From Bacillota bacterium (lineage in GTDB: Bacteria; Bacillota; Clostridia; TANB77; CAG-465): DNA of 64,000 nucleotides. Of the stretch, positions 44,801-53,645 are shown piece by piece. A model generated the notes under the pieces. That model made no database searches and was not told the DNA's origin. It saw only the letters and a list, made by a program, of their open reading frames with translations. The stretch is from assembly GCA_023460235.1 (NCBI GenBank), contig JAEWRE010000043.1:62001-126000 (forward strand), in the 5' to 3' direction. Both the position numbers and the translations under genes were made by a program. Position 1 is the stretch's first letter. The number at the start of each line of letters is the position of its first letter.

Positions 44801-46055
44801 TAAAGGATGGAATGAATTATTTGAAAGACTAGATATTTTGAAAGCTATTGATGAGAATGGATTTTTTGAAATAACTGCTGAACAGATCAAATTATCTAAT
44901 AGAGAGCCTAGATTGATGACAAAATTTGATAGTAGTGAAAATCTTCCTGATATATTTTCTAAAAACGATTTAGCAATATTACCAATTAAAAGAGGAACTT
45001 ATGTAATTGGTAAGTTTCAAAATTATCAAAACATTGAAATAGATAATAATTTAGATGTAGAAACGAAATATTTACCTGATTATATTACCACTATAGAATA
45101 CGATAACATTAATAGCGAAGCAATATCATTGAATTCAGCTTATATATCTGGAATGATCGAGGATATTATTGGTGAAGAAGTTGTGCCAACTATTCAGGGC
45201 AGAATGGGAACAGGAGAATTCAACTATGGAATTGCACTAAAAGATAATAATGTTTTTAATATTAATGTTCAAAATTCTCAAATGGAAATTGATGGTAGTT
45301 ATGAGGGGATTAGCAAATTTGTGATTTTGGAAGCCAAAAATCATTATATGAAGGATTTTATAATACGACAACTTTACTATCCTTATAAAGTTTGGAAACA
45401 AATGACAAATAAGGACATAATACCTATTATGTTAATTAAACATGACAATATTTATAATTTCTTTATTTATGAATTTTTAGATATGGATAATTATAATAGT
45501 ATAAAATTGAAATCAATTAAAAGATATATTTTAGATGAAGTTTATCAACCAATTGAATTTAGCGACATTGCATCAACAATGAATAAAATTGAATATGTAA
45601 TAGAAAATTTTGATATTCCATTTCCACAAGCCAATTCATTTTATAAAGTATTAGACTTAATTAATGAATTAAATAATCAAGAACTTTCAGCATTAGATAT
45701 TTCAGAAATTTATGAATTTGATATTAGACAAGCAAACTACTATTTATCTGCTGCAGAGTATTTGGGATTTGTTGTAAAAGATAATAATTATAAACTTAGT
45801 GATTATGGCAAAAAAATAATGACTTTGAGTCATAAAAATAAAAACTTAGAAATTGTAAAATCTATTTTATCACATAGGCCATTTTATTATGCATTAGAAA
45901 GCTATATAAAGGACTTTGAATTTGACACAGAAGGTATTGCTAATGTAATTAATGAATGTCGAAACGAATTAAACATGACTACTGCCAAAAGAAGAACAAG
46001 CACAGTAGTGTCATGGAGTAAGTGGATAATTGAATTAACTTCTACTTTTGATTAA
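44775..46055 (+). CDS. Type II restriction endonuclease, PD-(D/E)XK fold
   Basis: This 426-residue protein starts at a TTG preceded by GAGGAGG inside the methylase gene, so the two are translationally coupled. The nuclease core is D173 in EIDGSYEG followed by E186-x-K188 in FVILEAKNH, the PD-(D/E)XK arrangement. After it come YYPYKVWKQM and a C-terminal winged-helix-like region (about 290-420). It resembles the restriction enzymes that Pfam groups as DUF6996/DUF6997 (from memory). It would cut DNA lacking the partner methylation. Confidence 0.82.
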   Translation: MENWISKNNKGWNELFERLDILKAIDENGFFEITAEQIKLSNREPRLMTKFDSSENLPDIFSKNDLAILPIKRGTYVIGKFQNYQNIEIDNNLDVETKYLPDYITTIEYDNINSEAISLNSAYISGMIEDIIGEEVVPTIQGRMGTGEFNYGIALKDNNVFNINVQNSQMEIDGSYEGISKFVILEAKNHYMKDFIIRQLYYPYKVWKQMTNKDIIPIMLIKHDNIYNFFIYEFLDMDNYNSIKLKSIKRYILDEVYQPIEFSDIASTMNKIEYVIENFDIPFPQANSFYKVLDLINELNNQELSALDISEIYEFDIRQANYYLSAAEYLGFVVKDNNYKLSDYGKKIMTLSHKNKNLEIVKSILSHRPFYYALESYIKDFEFDTEGIANVINECRNELNMTTAKRRTSTVVSWSKWIIELTSTFD

Positions 46056-46111
46056 TTCATTCAATTTAATAAAATATAATAACTGTGGTTACAAAATTTA
46101 TCATACGATTA

Positions 46112-46250
46112 TTGAGATATGTATAAATATAGTATATAATTATTTTAGATAAGAGAACAGTTCGTAACCTGTAGCTAAAACACTCCATATAGAGGGTAAT
46201 CGGACCCTTGATAAATCTAGAATTTCCAATGGGAAACTAGGTTTTTTGTT
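46112..46250 (+). ncRNA. Copy B of the noncoding element: complete small RNA with promoter and terminator
   Basis: TTGAGA (46112-46117), 17-base spacer, TATAAT (46135-46140). The transcript of about 100 bases starts near 46147 with the shared AAGAGAACAGTTC stretch. It contains a hairpin AGGGT/ACCCT (about 46193-46209) and ends in a strong terminator (CTAG-TTTCC/GGAAA-CTAG, then T6, about 46216-46247). No ORF with a ribosome binding site is present. It lies directly after the R-M genes. Confidence 0.65.
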
Positions 46251-46449
46251 ATTTAAAAAGAAAGGTTTGATTATGATATAATTAAATTAAGTAAAAAATC
46301 AATATAAGCAAACAAATACTCCCTAAAATAGAATGGTGCTGTGGTCAATATAAGATTAGGCAAATGCAAAAGAAATTTAAATTTTTCTAATATATTGAAA
46401 TATATTTATTTTTATAATAAAATAAATATGTACGAGGTGGAATAATATA
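46251..46449. other. Gene-free region before the coiled-coil gene
   Basis: No ORF is supported. A lone extended -10 (TGATATAAT, 46274-46282) may start the transcript of the next gene. Nothing else is recognised. Confidence 0.3.
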
Positions 46450-47571
46450 ATGAAAGTAACAATGGTAGAATTAGATAGTGAACTTGCTAAAGTAAGAGAA
46501 GAACAAAAATCATTACAAAATGAAATAAAACAATTAAGGTTAGATATTAATCCTGCACTAGATATTGAAGAGAAAATAAGAGAAAAAGATTTAAGGAAAA
46601 ATGGATTGGAATTTAATAAATCTACTAATGAATCATCAGCTAAATTTGTCGTAAAAAAGGATATATATGATAGAAATGAAGCCGATATATCTTCAAAAAG
46701 AAGTGAAATAAATGAGTTAGAAGCAGAGATAGTTGAATTAGAAAATATGAAAGTTCAATTCAAAGAGCAAGATATACCAGGACTTCCAGTAGAACAAAAA
46801 AAAGAAAATAGATTTATTAGTTTTGTTAAAAAGATATTTAATAAAAATCAAAATATTAAAGAAGATATACAACCAAAACAAGAAATAAATCAACATCAAG
46901 TACAACAAATAGAAATAGATATATCTGAAAAAATAGAAAAAATAGAATTTATTAATAAGAGCATAGATTCTATTGAAAAAGAAAATGCCCAAATAGTGGA
47001 AATGAGAACTGAAAGAACTACTAAAATAGAAGAAGAAAGTAAAGCTATTGAAAGTGAATTAGATGAGATAACTAATGATATTCAGAAATTAAATGATGAA
47101 AAAACAATAGTTTTAGAAAGTACTACTCCTATTACAAAAAAACAAAGAAATGAAAAATTGAGCGAAATTGCTGATAAACGTAAAAGAATAGATGAAAATA
47201 TAGAAAAGATAAATCAAATCCAATCAATGCAAAAAGAAATAGATCCAAGTAGATATATTCTAGATGGTATTTTACCAGAAAATATTTTTTCAGGTGGAGG
47301 TTCAAAAGATTCTAATGAAATGATGGAAAAAGTAGCTGAAAAATTAAAACAGCCTAAAAAAGATGGACTAGAAATTTCTAATGAACAACATAAAAAGATT
47401 TTCGGAGATAATTCAAATGTACAAACTTCACAAAAAAATAAAGAAGTAAAGAATAGTTTTGTAAATAATTTGCAAGATTTAGTAGAACCAGAAGATGAAT
47501 TAGTAAAAAAAGAAATGGATACAAAGGAAAGTATACAAAGAGATGAACCAGATCAACTAGACGAAATTTAA
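46450..47571 (+). CDS. Coiled-coil protein of the accessory region
   Basis: This 373-residue, highly charged protein is almost entirely helical. It has two long coiled coils (about 5-110 and 150-260) separated by a basic segment (KENRFISFVKKIFNKN). It ends in an acidic, probably disordered tail. There is no signal peptide or membrane helix. Similar proteins are common in mobile elements, but no function is known. It has its own terminator. Confidence 0.7.
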   Translation: MKVTMVELDSELAKVREEQKSLQNEIKQLRLDINPALDIEEKIREKDLRKNGLEFNKSTNESSAKFVVKKDIYDRNEADISSKRSEINELEAEIVELENMKVQFKEQDIPGLPVEQKKENRFISFVKKIFNKNQNIKEDIQPKQEINQHQVQQIEIDISEKIEKIEFINKSIDSIEKENAQIVEMRTERTTKIEEESKAIESELDEITNDIQKLNDEKTIVLESTTPITKKQRNEKLSEIADKRKRIDENIEKINQIQSMQKEIDPSRYILDGILPENIFSGGGSKDSNEMMEKVAEKLKQPKKDGLEISNEQHKKIFGDNSNVQTSQKNKEVKNSFVNNLQDLVEPEDELVKKEMDTKESIQRDEPDQLDEI

Positions 47572-47576
47572 AATAT

Positions 47577-47612
47577 AAAAACGTGATTTTTTTTGTAAAA
47601 TCACGTTTTTAA
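47577..47612 (+). terminator. Terminator after the coiled-coil gene
   Basis: Stem AAAACGTGATTTT with AAAATCACGTTTT, loop of T-rich bases, then a short T run. Confidence 0.85.
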
Positions 47613-47803
47613 ACTCTAAACCATATAATTGTTTAATTTAAAGGCGATCAAGTTTTTGAGTAGAAAATTTTAAAAAAACTACTTGAATTTTAAATAAAAA
47701 GCAGATAATATTGAAGTGCCCCCATATTTTTGAAAAAACTTTTATAATGATTCATTTAACTCTAATGTAGTTTATGAGGAACTTTCTTAATTTTTAATTA
47801 ATA

Positions 47804-48985
47804 TTAAGAAATATTTAATTTTTTTCTTTGAGCAATTAGTATGTATGCAAGAGTTAATTGTAATAGCATAAACAGTGCTGATAAACCAAACATATATCTA
47901 AGACCTAATAAGTACATAATTCCACATAAAAAAGTTCCAATTGCTTCTCCTAATGCTCCTATCATATACGTTAAGTTTGTATATGGTAATTGTTTGTCAG
48001 TATCAATATTATTAATGTATGGTGCATCAGTAACATTTTCATAAGAAGTTGATATTAATAGTGACCAAGTCATAGCACAAATAACAACAATAATATTGTT
48101 TGATAAAAAGGCTAGTGTATAAGCAATAAAGCGTATTCCAAATTTAATTGTTATTGTAGCATAATCACTTTTAGGTTGTAATTTTTTTAAGCAAGCTATT
48201 CCAAGTATATCAGCTAAAATTCCTACAATCAAGAAATATTTAGTAGCAGAGCTATCTGTAAAATTTAAATAATTGGTTAAAGTTAGCATTTTTAATCCAA
48301 GTGCAGTAGAATATGCTATTTGTCCAACTAAAAAATAAATGATATAGGTTAGCCTAAATTTATTAGTAAATATATATTTAAATATATTGTCTGTACTTAC
48401 TTGAACTTCTATATTATCCATTTTTATATTAAATAAAATAATTAATGATATAATTGAAAATAATATAGAAATTAATAAGCAAGTATTATAATCAAATATA
48501 ACTCCAAATATTGTCTGGCCAATTATAAATCCACCAATCAGCACTCCAAAATCTCTTCCTGTATATTCTACTAATTTTCTCTTACTGTATAAATTATTAT
48601 TCTTTTTAATTGTAACAATTAATGGATATATGCTAATAATTATCAATCTCTCTATAATAATATCAATTATAATTGATATATTAATAATTTGTTTTAAACT
48701 TGAGCTGTTAATTGCAAATAAAAAAATTAGGTTTAGTATTTTTATAAATAATGCTAATGTTATAAAACTTTTTATTTTGTTTAACTTTATATATTTGGAA
48801 AATATTAATATACTAATTACACAAATTAATGTTCCAAAGCTTAAAATCCTACTTATCTCAGAAGGGGACATACCATTATTTTGCATCCATAATTGTCTAA
48901 AATTATTCCATAATCCAATTGAAATACTAAATAAAAGTAAAATTATTAATATTTTGTTTTCATTTTTGCTCCATATTTTACTCAT
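47804..48985 (-). CDS. MFS-type membrane transporter
   Basis: The ATG at 48985 is taken because AAAGGAG lies 8 bases upstream; an in-frame ATG at 49078 gives an N-terminal extension without a ribosome binding site. The 393-residue protein has about 12 transmembrane helices and the short basic loops of the major facilitator superfamily. A clear motif A is not obvious, so the family call rests on layout. It shares size and style with the transporter at 52205. Expression is opposite to the neighbouring genes. Confidence 0.75.
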   Translation of the reverse strand: MSKIWSKNENKILIILLLFSISIGLWNNFRQLWMQNNGMSPSEISRILSFGTLICVISILIFSKYIKLNKIKSFITLALFIKILNLIFLFAINSSSLKQIINISIIIDIIIERLIIISIYPLIVTIKKNNNLYSKRKLVEYTGRDFGVLIGGFIIGQTIFGVIFDYNTCLLISILFSIISLIILFNIKMDNIEVQVSTDNIFKYIFTNKFRLTYIIYFLVGQIAYSTALGLKMLTLTNYLNFTDSSATKYFLIVGILADILGIACLKKLQPKSDYATITIKFGIRFIAYTLAFLSNNIIVVICAMTWSLLISTSYENVTDAPYINNIDTDKQLPYTNLTYMIGALGEAIGTFLCGIMYLLGLRYMFGLSALFMLLQLTLAYILIAQRKKLNIS

Positions 48986-49117
48986 ATCATACTCCTTTAT
49001 CAAATGTTTCCTATATACAAAGACACGAATAAATAAATTATACAGTATTCGACAAAATTTTGCTATAATATTTTTCAAAAAAGTTAATTTTCATAATTAG
49101 GATAGAATTAATTATAA

Positions 49118-49146
49118 TTTACAATTATAAAATTTAATGATATAAT
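49118..49146 (+). promoter_or_regulatory. Promoter of the histidine phosphatase gene
   Basis: TTTACA, 17-base spacer, TATAAT with an extended TGA. Confidence 0.65.
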
Positions 49147-49180
49147 TTATAAAATATAGAATTAAATATAAGGAGTTTTT

Positions 49181-49702
49181 ATGAATTTGTATGTTATAAG
49201 ACATGGTGAAACTAACATGGGCAAGAATAAAATGATTGCTACTGAAGATGAGGATTTAAATGATAATGGAATAACACAAGCAATTAATATTTCTAATGAA
49301 TTAAATGAGTTAAATATTAATTTTATATATTGCTCGCCTATTAAAAGGGCAATGCATACTCTTAATTTATTTAATTTAAATAATAACATTCCTGTGATTG
49401 TGGAAGATAGGCTAAAAGAAAGAAACATGGGATTGTATGAAAAAGCTTCTTTTGAAGATTTAGACTGGGAAGTATTCTGGGGCTATAATTCTGATTTAAA
49501 GTATTCTGAGCTAGAATCAATGAAAAGTGTATATGAAAGAGTAAGTGAATTCTTAGATGAGCTTAAATTAAAAGAATATAATAATAATATTTTGTTAGTA
49601 GTTCACGGTGGAATTTTAAGAGCTATTCATTGGTATTTTTACGGTATTGATAATTCATTATTTGAGTGTGAAAACTGTAAAATATATAATTATAAGGCTT
49701 AA
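49181..49702 (+). CDS. Histidine phosphatase (phosphoglycerate mutase-like)
   Basis: This 173-residue protein begins MNLYVIRHGETN with the catalytic RHG motif (Arg7-His8-Gly9). The second conserved histidine is in VVHGGILRAIHW. YCSPIKRAMHT carries the conserved arginine. These cytosolic enzymes remove phosphate from small molecules (sugar phosphates, cobalamin precursors and others). The substrate is not evident. It follows AAGGAG. Confidence 0.9.
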   Translation: MNLYVIRHGETNMGKNKMIATEDEDLNDNGITQAINISNELNELNINFIYCSPIKRAMHTLNLFNLNNNIPVIVEDRLKERNMGLYEKASFEDLDWEVFWGYNSDLKYSELESMKSVYERVSEFLDELKLKEYNNNILLVVHGGILRAIHWYFYGIDNSLFECENCKIYNYKA

Positions 49703-49719
49703 TTTTAGAGGTATATATT

Positions 49720-50076
49720 ATGAAAATAAGTGGAATTGATAAAGATTTCGTAAATATAATAAATTATTTAGATGAAAATGGATTTAAACCTTACGCTTCA
49801 TGTGATGGTGTGGAAGAAAACCATTTAGAAAGTCAGCCAGCAGCTCTTGCCTATATAAGTTTTTTAAAAGTCATGGCATTATTAATCTTATGGCTGCTTT
49901 TAAAAGAGATAAGGAAAAATTTCCGTATTTGAATTTCAAATAATTCTCATTTAGCACCATATGATTTATAGGGTAATCTAATAGAAGTGAATACCTATTC
50001 AGTAAATTTTAATAATAAAAAAGGAGAGTTAATAGATATTAATAGGAAAAATAATATTATCTTAAAAAATAGATAA
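49720..50076 (+). pseudogene. Decayed gene with frameshift and internal stop
   Basis: A ribosome binding site (AGAGGTATATATT) and ATG start MKISGIDKDFVNIINYLDENG, and the frame runs to a stop at 49932. Near 49866-49870 a one-base shift in an A run gives a more protein-like continuation (SHGIINLMAAFKRDKEKFP). A further open stretch, HLAPYDLYGNLIEVNTYSVNF (21 residues with one TAG inside, so it is read here as two pieces), continues to a stop at about 50076. The original protein would be about 115 residues. No family is recognised. It lies just before the second tRNA-Gly. Confidence 0.55.
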
Positions 50077-50083
50077 AAAACTA

Positions 50084-50112
50084 TTGACAAATGACCCCAA
50101 AATGAATATAAT
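50084..50112 (+). promoter_or_regulatory. Promoter of the second tRNA-Gly
   Basis: Perfect TTGACA (50084-50089), 17-base spacer, TATAAT (50107-50112). Confidence 0.85.
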
Positions 50113-50128
50113 ATATATGTAGTTGAAC

Positions 50129-50202
<74 letters not shown>

Positions 50203-50239
50203 AAAGGTAAAATCGTCGAGCCAAGTGACGTTATTGATT

Positions 50240-50269
50240 AAATCAATCTGAAAAGGTTGATTTTTTTGT
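50240..50269 (+). terminator. Terminator after the second tRNA-Gly
   Basis: Stem AATCAATCT with AGGTTGATT, loop GAAA, then T6. Confidence 0.85.
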
Positions 50270-50299
50270 GCGTTTATTGAAAAGAAAGGTTGATGAAAA

Positions 50300-50511
50300 A
50301 TGAGAAAAAGAAATATATATAAAAGTATATATTTATCTGAAGAACAAATATAGCATTACAAAATAAATGTAAAGAATTTAATTTGGATTGCTCAAATACC
50401 ATAAGCATTCATAGATATGGTCATATTGATGAAAGAAAATATAGACTGAATATTGAACAATTAAATTATATTATGGAAGATATAAAAATTAATTTAGATA
50501 TTATTCGTTAA
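50300..50511 (+). pseudogene. Deleted copy of the mobC-like gene
   Basis: The first 50 bases match the start of the gene at 40458 almost exactly (MRKRN then KSIYLSE). A stop codon follows at the 18th codon. About 100 bases are then missing, and the remainder (YGHIDERKYRLNIEQLNY, matching MobC residues from about 75) is again nearly identical in DNA. Homology continues about 100 bases past the stop into the same promoter-like segment. The duplication and decay show two related mobilisable elements entered here. Confidence 0.8.
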
Positions 50512-50706
50512 TTTAACAAAGTTTTTATAAATACTATTGAATTTCAAGATGATTATGGCAAACTGTTGATATAAATGATATAATTAGTTGGTAAGATAAA
50601 TAGTAATTTGCTCCAATAGAAGTAGTTATAAAAAAATAAAACTGTCTCATTGTATTTATATTATATTTAATATATACTTTTATTGAAAGGAGGAATGATT
50701 TTAATT

Positions 50707-51186
50707 ATGGCAAATGAAAGTAAAAAAGATTTTAATGTTATGCTTCAAGATAGAAAAGATATGCCTAAATTTGTTAAAATAACAGATAAATCAAGCATAG
50801 AAAAATATGGTGGAAATAATATGTATTTTGCACCACCAATAGATTATGATGAAGTGATGAAAAAAATACCTTATGGAAAAGTAATAACTATTGGAAAAAT
50901 CAGAGAATTTTTTGCGGAGAAGAATAATGCTGATTTTACTGAACCAATTACAGCAGGAATATTTACATCTATTGTTGCTTGGGCTAGTTATCAAAGAAAA
51001 GAGAATGAAACACCTTATTGGAGAACATTAAAAGCAAATGGAGAATTAAATCCAAAGTATCCAGGGGGAATTGAACTTCAGAAGAAAAAATTGGAAAGTG
51101 AAGGTCATACAATTATACAAAAAGGTAGAACAAATATTAAATACTATGTAAAAGATTATGAAAATAAAATATTTGAATTACAATAA
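50707..51186 (+). CDS. Alkyltransferase-like protein (MGMT DNA-binding fold without the acceptor Cys)
   Basis: The ATG at 50707 follows AAAGGAGG by 13 bases (another ATG sits 2 bases from that site). The protein has 159 residues. The C-terminal two thirds resemble O6-methylguanine methyltransferases and alkyltransferase-like proteins: MKKIPYGKVITIGKIREFF, then PYWRTLKANGELNPKYPGG (19 residues), then QKKKLESEG. At the place of the PCHR acceptor motif it has PYWR, so it lacks the reactive Cys, as do ATL proteins that flag damaged bases for nucleotide excision repair. The role in DNA repair is inference. Confidence 0.75.
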   Translation: MANESKKDFNVMLQDRKDMPKFVKITDKSSIEKYGGNNMYFAPPIDYDEVMKKIPYGKVITIGKIREFFAEKNNADFTEPITAGIFTSIVAWASYQRKENETPYWRTLKANGELNPKYPGGIELQKKKLESEGHTIIQKGRTNIKYYVKDYENKIFELQ

Positions 51187-51355
51187 CAATAACAAATTAC
51201 AATTTGATTGATTTGTGTATAAATATTAATTTGTAGTGTATTAGTAAGTATACCTAACTGCATTTTAAGGCTATGAATTTTTAATGTTAATATGCATTGC
51301 TTGTAGCAACGGCTTATTAATCATATAATAGTTTTAAAGAATGGAGGTATAAAAA

Positions 51356-51865
51356 ATGCTAAAAGAAAATATTAAAATAAGCAGAAAACTAAAAGGACTT
51401 TCGCAAGAGGAACTTGCCATCAAGTTAAATGTGGTAAGACAAACCATCTCTAAATGGGAGCAAGGATTATCGGTTCCTGATTCGGAAATGTTAATTTCTA
51501 TATCAGAGGTACTTGAAACTCCTGTAAGCACTTTACTTGGAGAAACCATTTCTGAGTCTAAAGTTGATGATATAAAAGCAATCTCAGAAAAGTTAGAGGT
51601 TATCAACCTACAACTGTCACAAAGAAAAATTTTAAGACGAAAAACATTTAATTGGCTATTTATATTATTGTGTTTAATGATAGTAATAATTTCGGCAATC
51701 CTAATAGTATTAAATAGTTCTTATCTGAATTGGAATTTTAGTAATCCTGAAACTGCCGTTGCAGGAACAATTTTACATGCATTTGAATGGCTATTTATTA
51801 GGTTGCTACCTATTATTCTTGTAGCTGGAATCTTAGGAATTGTCTTGACACGAAAAAAAGATTAA
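51356..51865 (+). CDS. XRE-family regulator with C-terminal membrane segment
   Basis: This 169-residue protein has an N-terminal helix-turn-helix (about 5-60, SRKLKGLSQEELAIKLNVVRQTISKWEQG shown in the frame, split here for length). A helical linker and two transmembrane helices follow (about 99-118 and 137-163). Membrane-tethered XRE regulators are common in Firmicutes. The coding DNA is less AT-rich than its neighbours, which hints at transfer. The start follows ATGGAGG. The target is unknown. Confidence 0.85.
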   Translation: MLKENIKISRKLKGLSQEELAIKLNVVRQTISKWEQGLSVPDSEMLISISEVLETPVSTLLGETISESKVDDIKAISEKLEVINLQLSQRKILRRKTFNWLFILLCLMIVIISAILIVLNSSYLNWNFSNPETAVAGTILHAFEWLFIRLLPIILVAGILGIVLTRKKD

Positions 51866-51919
51866 AATTGTTTTACTTTTTTTAGAATGATTAGATCACA
51901 AATTAAATTTTTTATTAAG

Positions 51920-52100
51920 GGCTGTACTTCAAAATATAGTCATTTTTATAAATGAAACTTAAAAACAATTGAAATACATTCAAATATATTGTATAATTAT
52001 TTTTAGGTAAGAGAACAAGTTCATAATCTGTAGCTTAATCGCTCCATATAATAATTGACCTTAAAGAATTCGTTAATATAAATTATTTTTATATTAACGT
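51920..52100 (+). ncRNA. Copy C of the repeated noncoding element
   Basis: TTGAAA (51969-51974), 17-base spacer, TATAAT (51992-51997), then the shared AAGAGAACAAGTTCATAA stretch. A 12-base palindromic stem at 52071-52099 could end it. The segment from about 51920 is also similar to copy A upstream of the promoter. No ORF lies inside. Confidence 0.55.
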
Positions 52101-52145
52101 CTTTCATATTTTACTTTTATTCTTTGTAAATTATCACATTTATGC

Positions 52146-52176
52146 AAAAAGTGGAGTTTAAATCTCCACTTTTTTT
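52146..52176. terminator. Bidirectional terminator
   Basis: Stem AAAAGTGGAG with CTCCACTTTT, loop TTTAAAT, T7 on the plus strand and T5 on the minus strand. It separates copy C from the opposing transporter gene. Confidence 0.85.
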
Positions 52177-52204
52177 GTTATAGATTGTTTATTATATAAT
52201 AACT

Positions 52205-53404
52205 TTATTTGCCTTTAGTTTCATATTTTTCAATATCTTTAATATTTAGTGCAGTTACTAATAATGATAATGTTAAAATTAGCATTATGATATTAAATAT
52301 TACTTGATTCATACTTAAACCAGCTATTAGTAATAGTATATATCCAAAAATTCTTCCTAAATTTAATATTCCTTCTCTTAAAGCAAAAAATTCACATTGA
52401 TTGTTTTTATCAATTATATAACTATCTGATATATTAAATAGTCTTATTTCCCTTGTTAATGTTAGTATTGATGTAAATATAACATAGCAGAAATTATAAA
52501 TTATAATTGTGTAATTATTTTGCCATAGCATGAGTACAAATACAGAAATAACAGGAAGTATTCCTGAAATGATTATTATATGTTTATCATTTTTTTTGCT
52601 ATATATTTTTCCGTAAACTTTAACGCAAATCATAGATAATATTGTAGCAATAGTTGTTATGATTCCTAAATTGATATTAGTTTTAAATGAATTAAATATT
52701 AGGATAGTAATCAATACTTCTAATGCTCCATCACTTACATTCATGCCAATAAAAAATTCAACGATAGATATCTTTCTAATTTGTTTATTACCTTTTAATT
52801 TTTTTAAAGTATTTAACAAATTAAAAGTAGTTAAAGTAGTATTGTTATCAGGTGTTATTAAAAAAGAAAGTATAATTTGTACAAAAGAAATGATTAAAAT
52901 AATTATCGCTGTTAGTTCATAATTGGTTACAGTTATAATAGATCCTAATATAATTGGGCATATAATTCCAATTATAGAAGAAGTAATTTTTGATTTAACT
53001 GTATACTCTGTTCTATTATTATTATCAATCTTATTGATTACAAATAAATTATAAGAAAACCAATAAGCACTGGATGAAATTCCATAAACAATTGCTAATA
53101 TAGGTAAATAATCAATTATTTTTTCTTTAAGAAGTATAATTAACATTATATAAAAGAAATTTAGAATAACTCCTATTCTAAACATTCCAATTCTAAATTT
53201 TTTCTTTATGAGACTTGCAACAATAAAGCTTCCAATTGCAAGTACTATATATGAGAATATGTAATATATTGATAAATTAATCATACTTTCTTTAGACTCT
53301 TTTATAAAATAAGCCGTTAAAAAGGGACCTAAAAATAAAACCATTATTTTTTTAATTGCATTTATAATTATTATAATATTTTCTTCTAAGATTATTTTTT
53401 TCAT
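52205..53404 (-). CDS. MFS-type membrane transporter (YQGE-like)
   Basis: This 399-residue protein has about 12 transmembrane helices. The layout resembles YQGE-type putative transporters in the major facilitator superfamily (from memory). The start follows AGAGGTATAATAAT on the minus strand. It has a promoter at about 53450-53480 (TTGATT, 18 bases, TATAAT), part of which lies inside a long inverted repeat. The substrate is unknown. It is similar in size and style to the transporter at 47804. Confidence 0.8.
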   Translation of the reverse strand: MKKIILEENIIIIINAIKKIMVLFLGPFLTAYFIKESKESMINLSIYYIFSYIVLAIGSFIVASLIKKKFRIGMFRIGVILNFFYIMLIILLKEKIIDYLPILAIVYGISSSAYWFSYNLFVINKIDNNNRTEYTVKSKITSSIIGIICPIILGSIITVTNYELTAIIILIISFVQIILSFLITPDNNTTLTTFNLLNTLKKLKGNKQIRKISIVEFFIGMNVSDGALEVLITILIFNSFKTNINLGIITTIATILSMICVKVYGKIYSKKNDKHIIIISGILPVISVFVLMLWQNNYTIIIYNFCYVIFTSILTLTREIRLFNISDSYIIDKNNQCEFFALREGILNLGRIFGYILLLIAGLSMNQVIFNIIMLILTLSLLVTALNIKDIEKYETKGK

Positions 53405-53433
53405 ATTATTATACCTCTATATTTGTTCTTTTA

Positions 53434-53568
53434 TTAATTCTAGTAAATTATATAAAGTAATTTATATTTGAATCAATAAGCGTTTGTACCTTTAATCTTT
53501 TCATATACTACCTCTAAGGGGAAGCTTTTGAAATTATACTATAAAATAATATAATTTACTAGAATTAA
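53434..53568. repeat. Perfect 20-base inverted repeat flanking 95 bases
   Basis: The arms at 53434-53453 and 53549-53568 are exact reverse complements (each contains AATTCTAGTAAATTA or its complement). No target duplication is visible. It lies in front of the transporter gene and could be a small MITE-like insertion, a hairpin RNA or a two-site operator. Confidence 0.75.
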
Positions 53569-53608
53569 GTCGAAAAAAGGAAAAATATATGATCTATACT
53601 ATATATAA

Positions 53609-53641
53609 AAAGAGCTTACCATTTTATTGATAAGCTCTTAC
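53609..53641 (-). terminator. Terminator of the esterase gene
   Basis: Stem AAGAGCTTA paired with TAAGCTCTT around a 12-base loop. T-rich when read on the minus strand. Confidence 0.7.
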
Positions 53642-53645
53642 TTTA

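Noticed and set aside
46112..46250. preQ1 or purine riboswitch interpretation of the noncoding element
   Set aside because: A few short motifs look similar, but the core sequences and spacing do not match, and the unit ends with its own terminator far from any start codon.
50683..50706. Upstream starts for the alkyltransferase-like gene
   Set aside because: The TTG at 50683 lies before the ribosome binding site and the ATG at 50695 is only 2 bases from it.
53434..53568. Full insertion sequence between the inverted repeats
   Set aside because: The 95-base interior is too short for a transposase and has no ORF, so it is listed only as a repeat.
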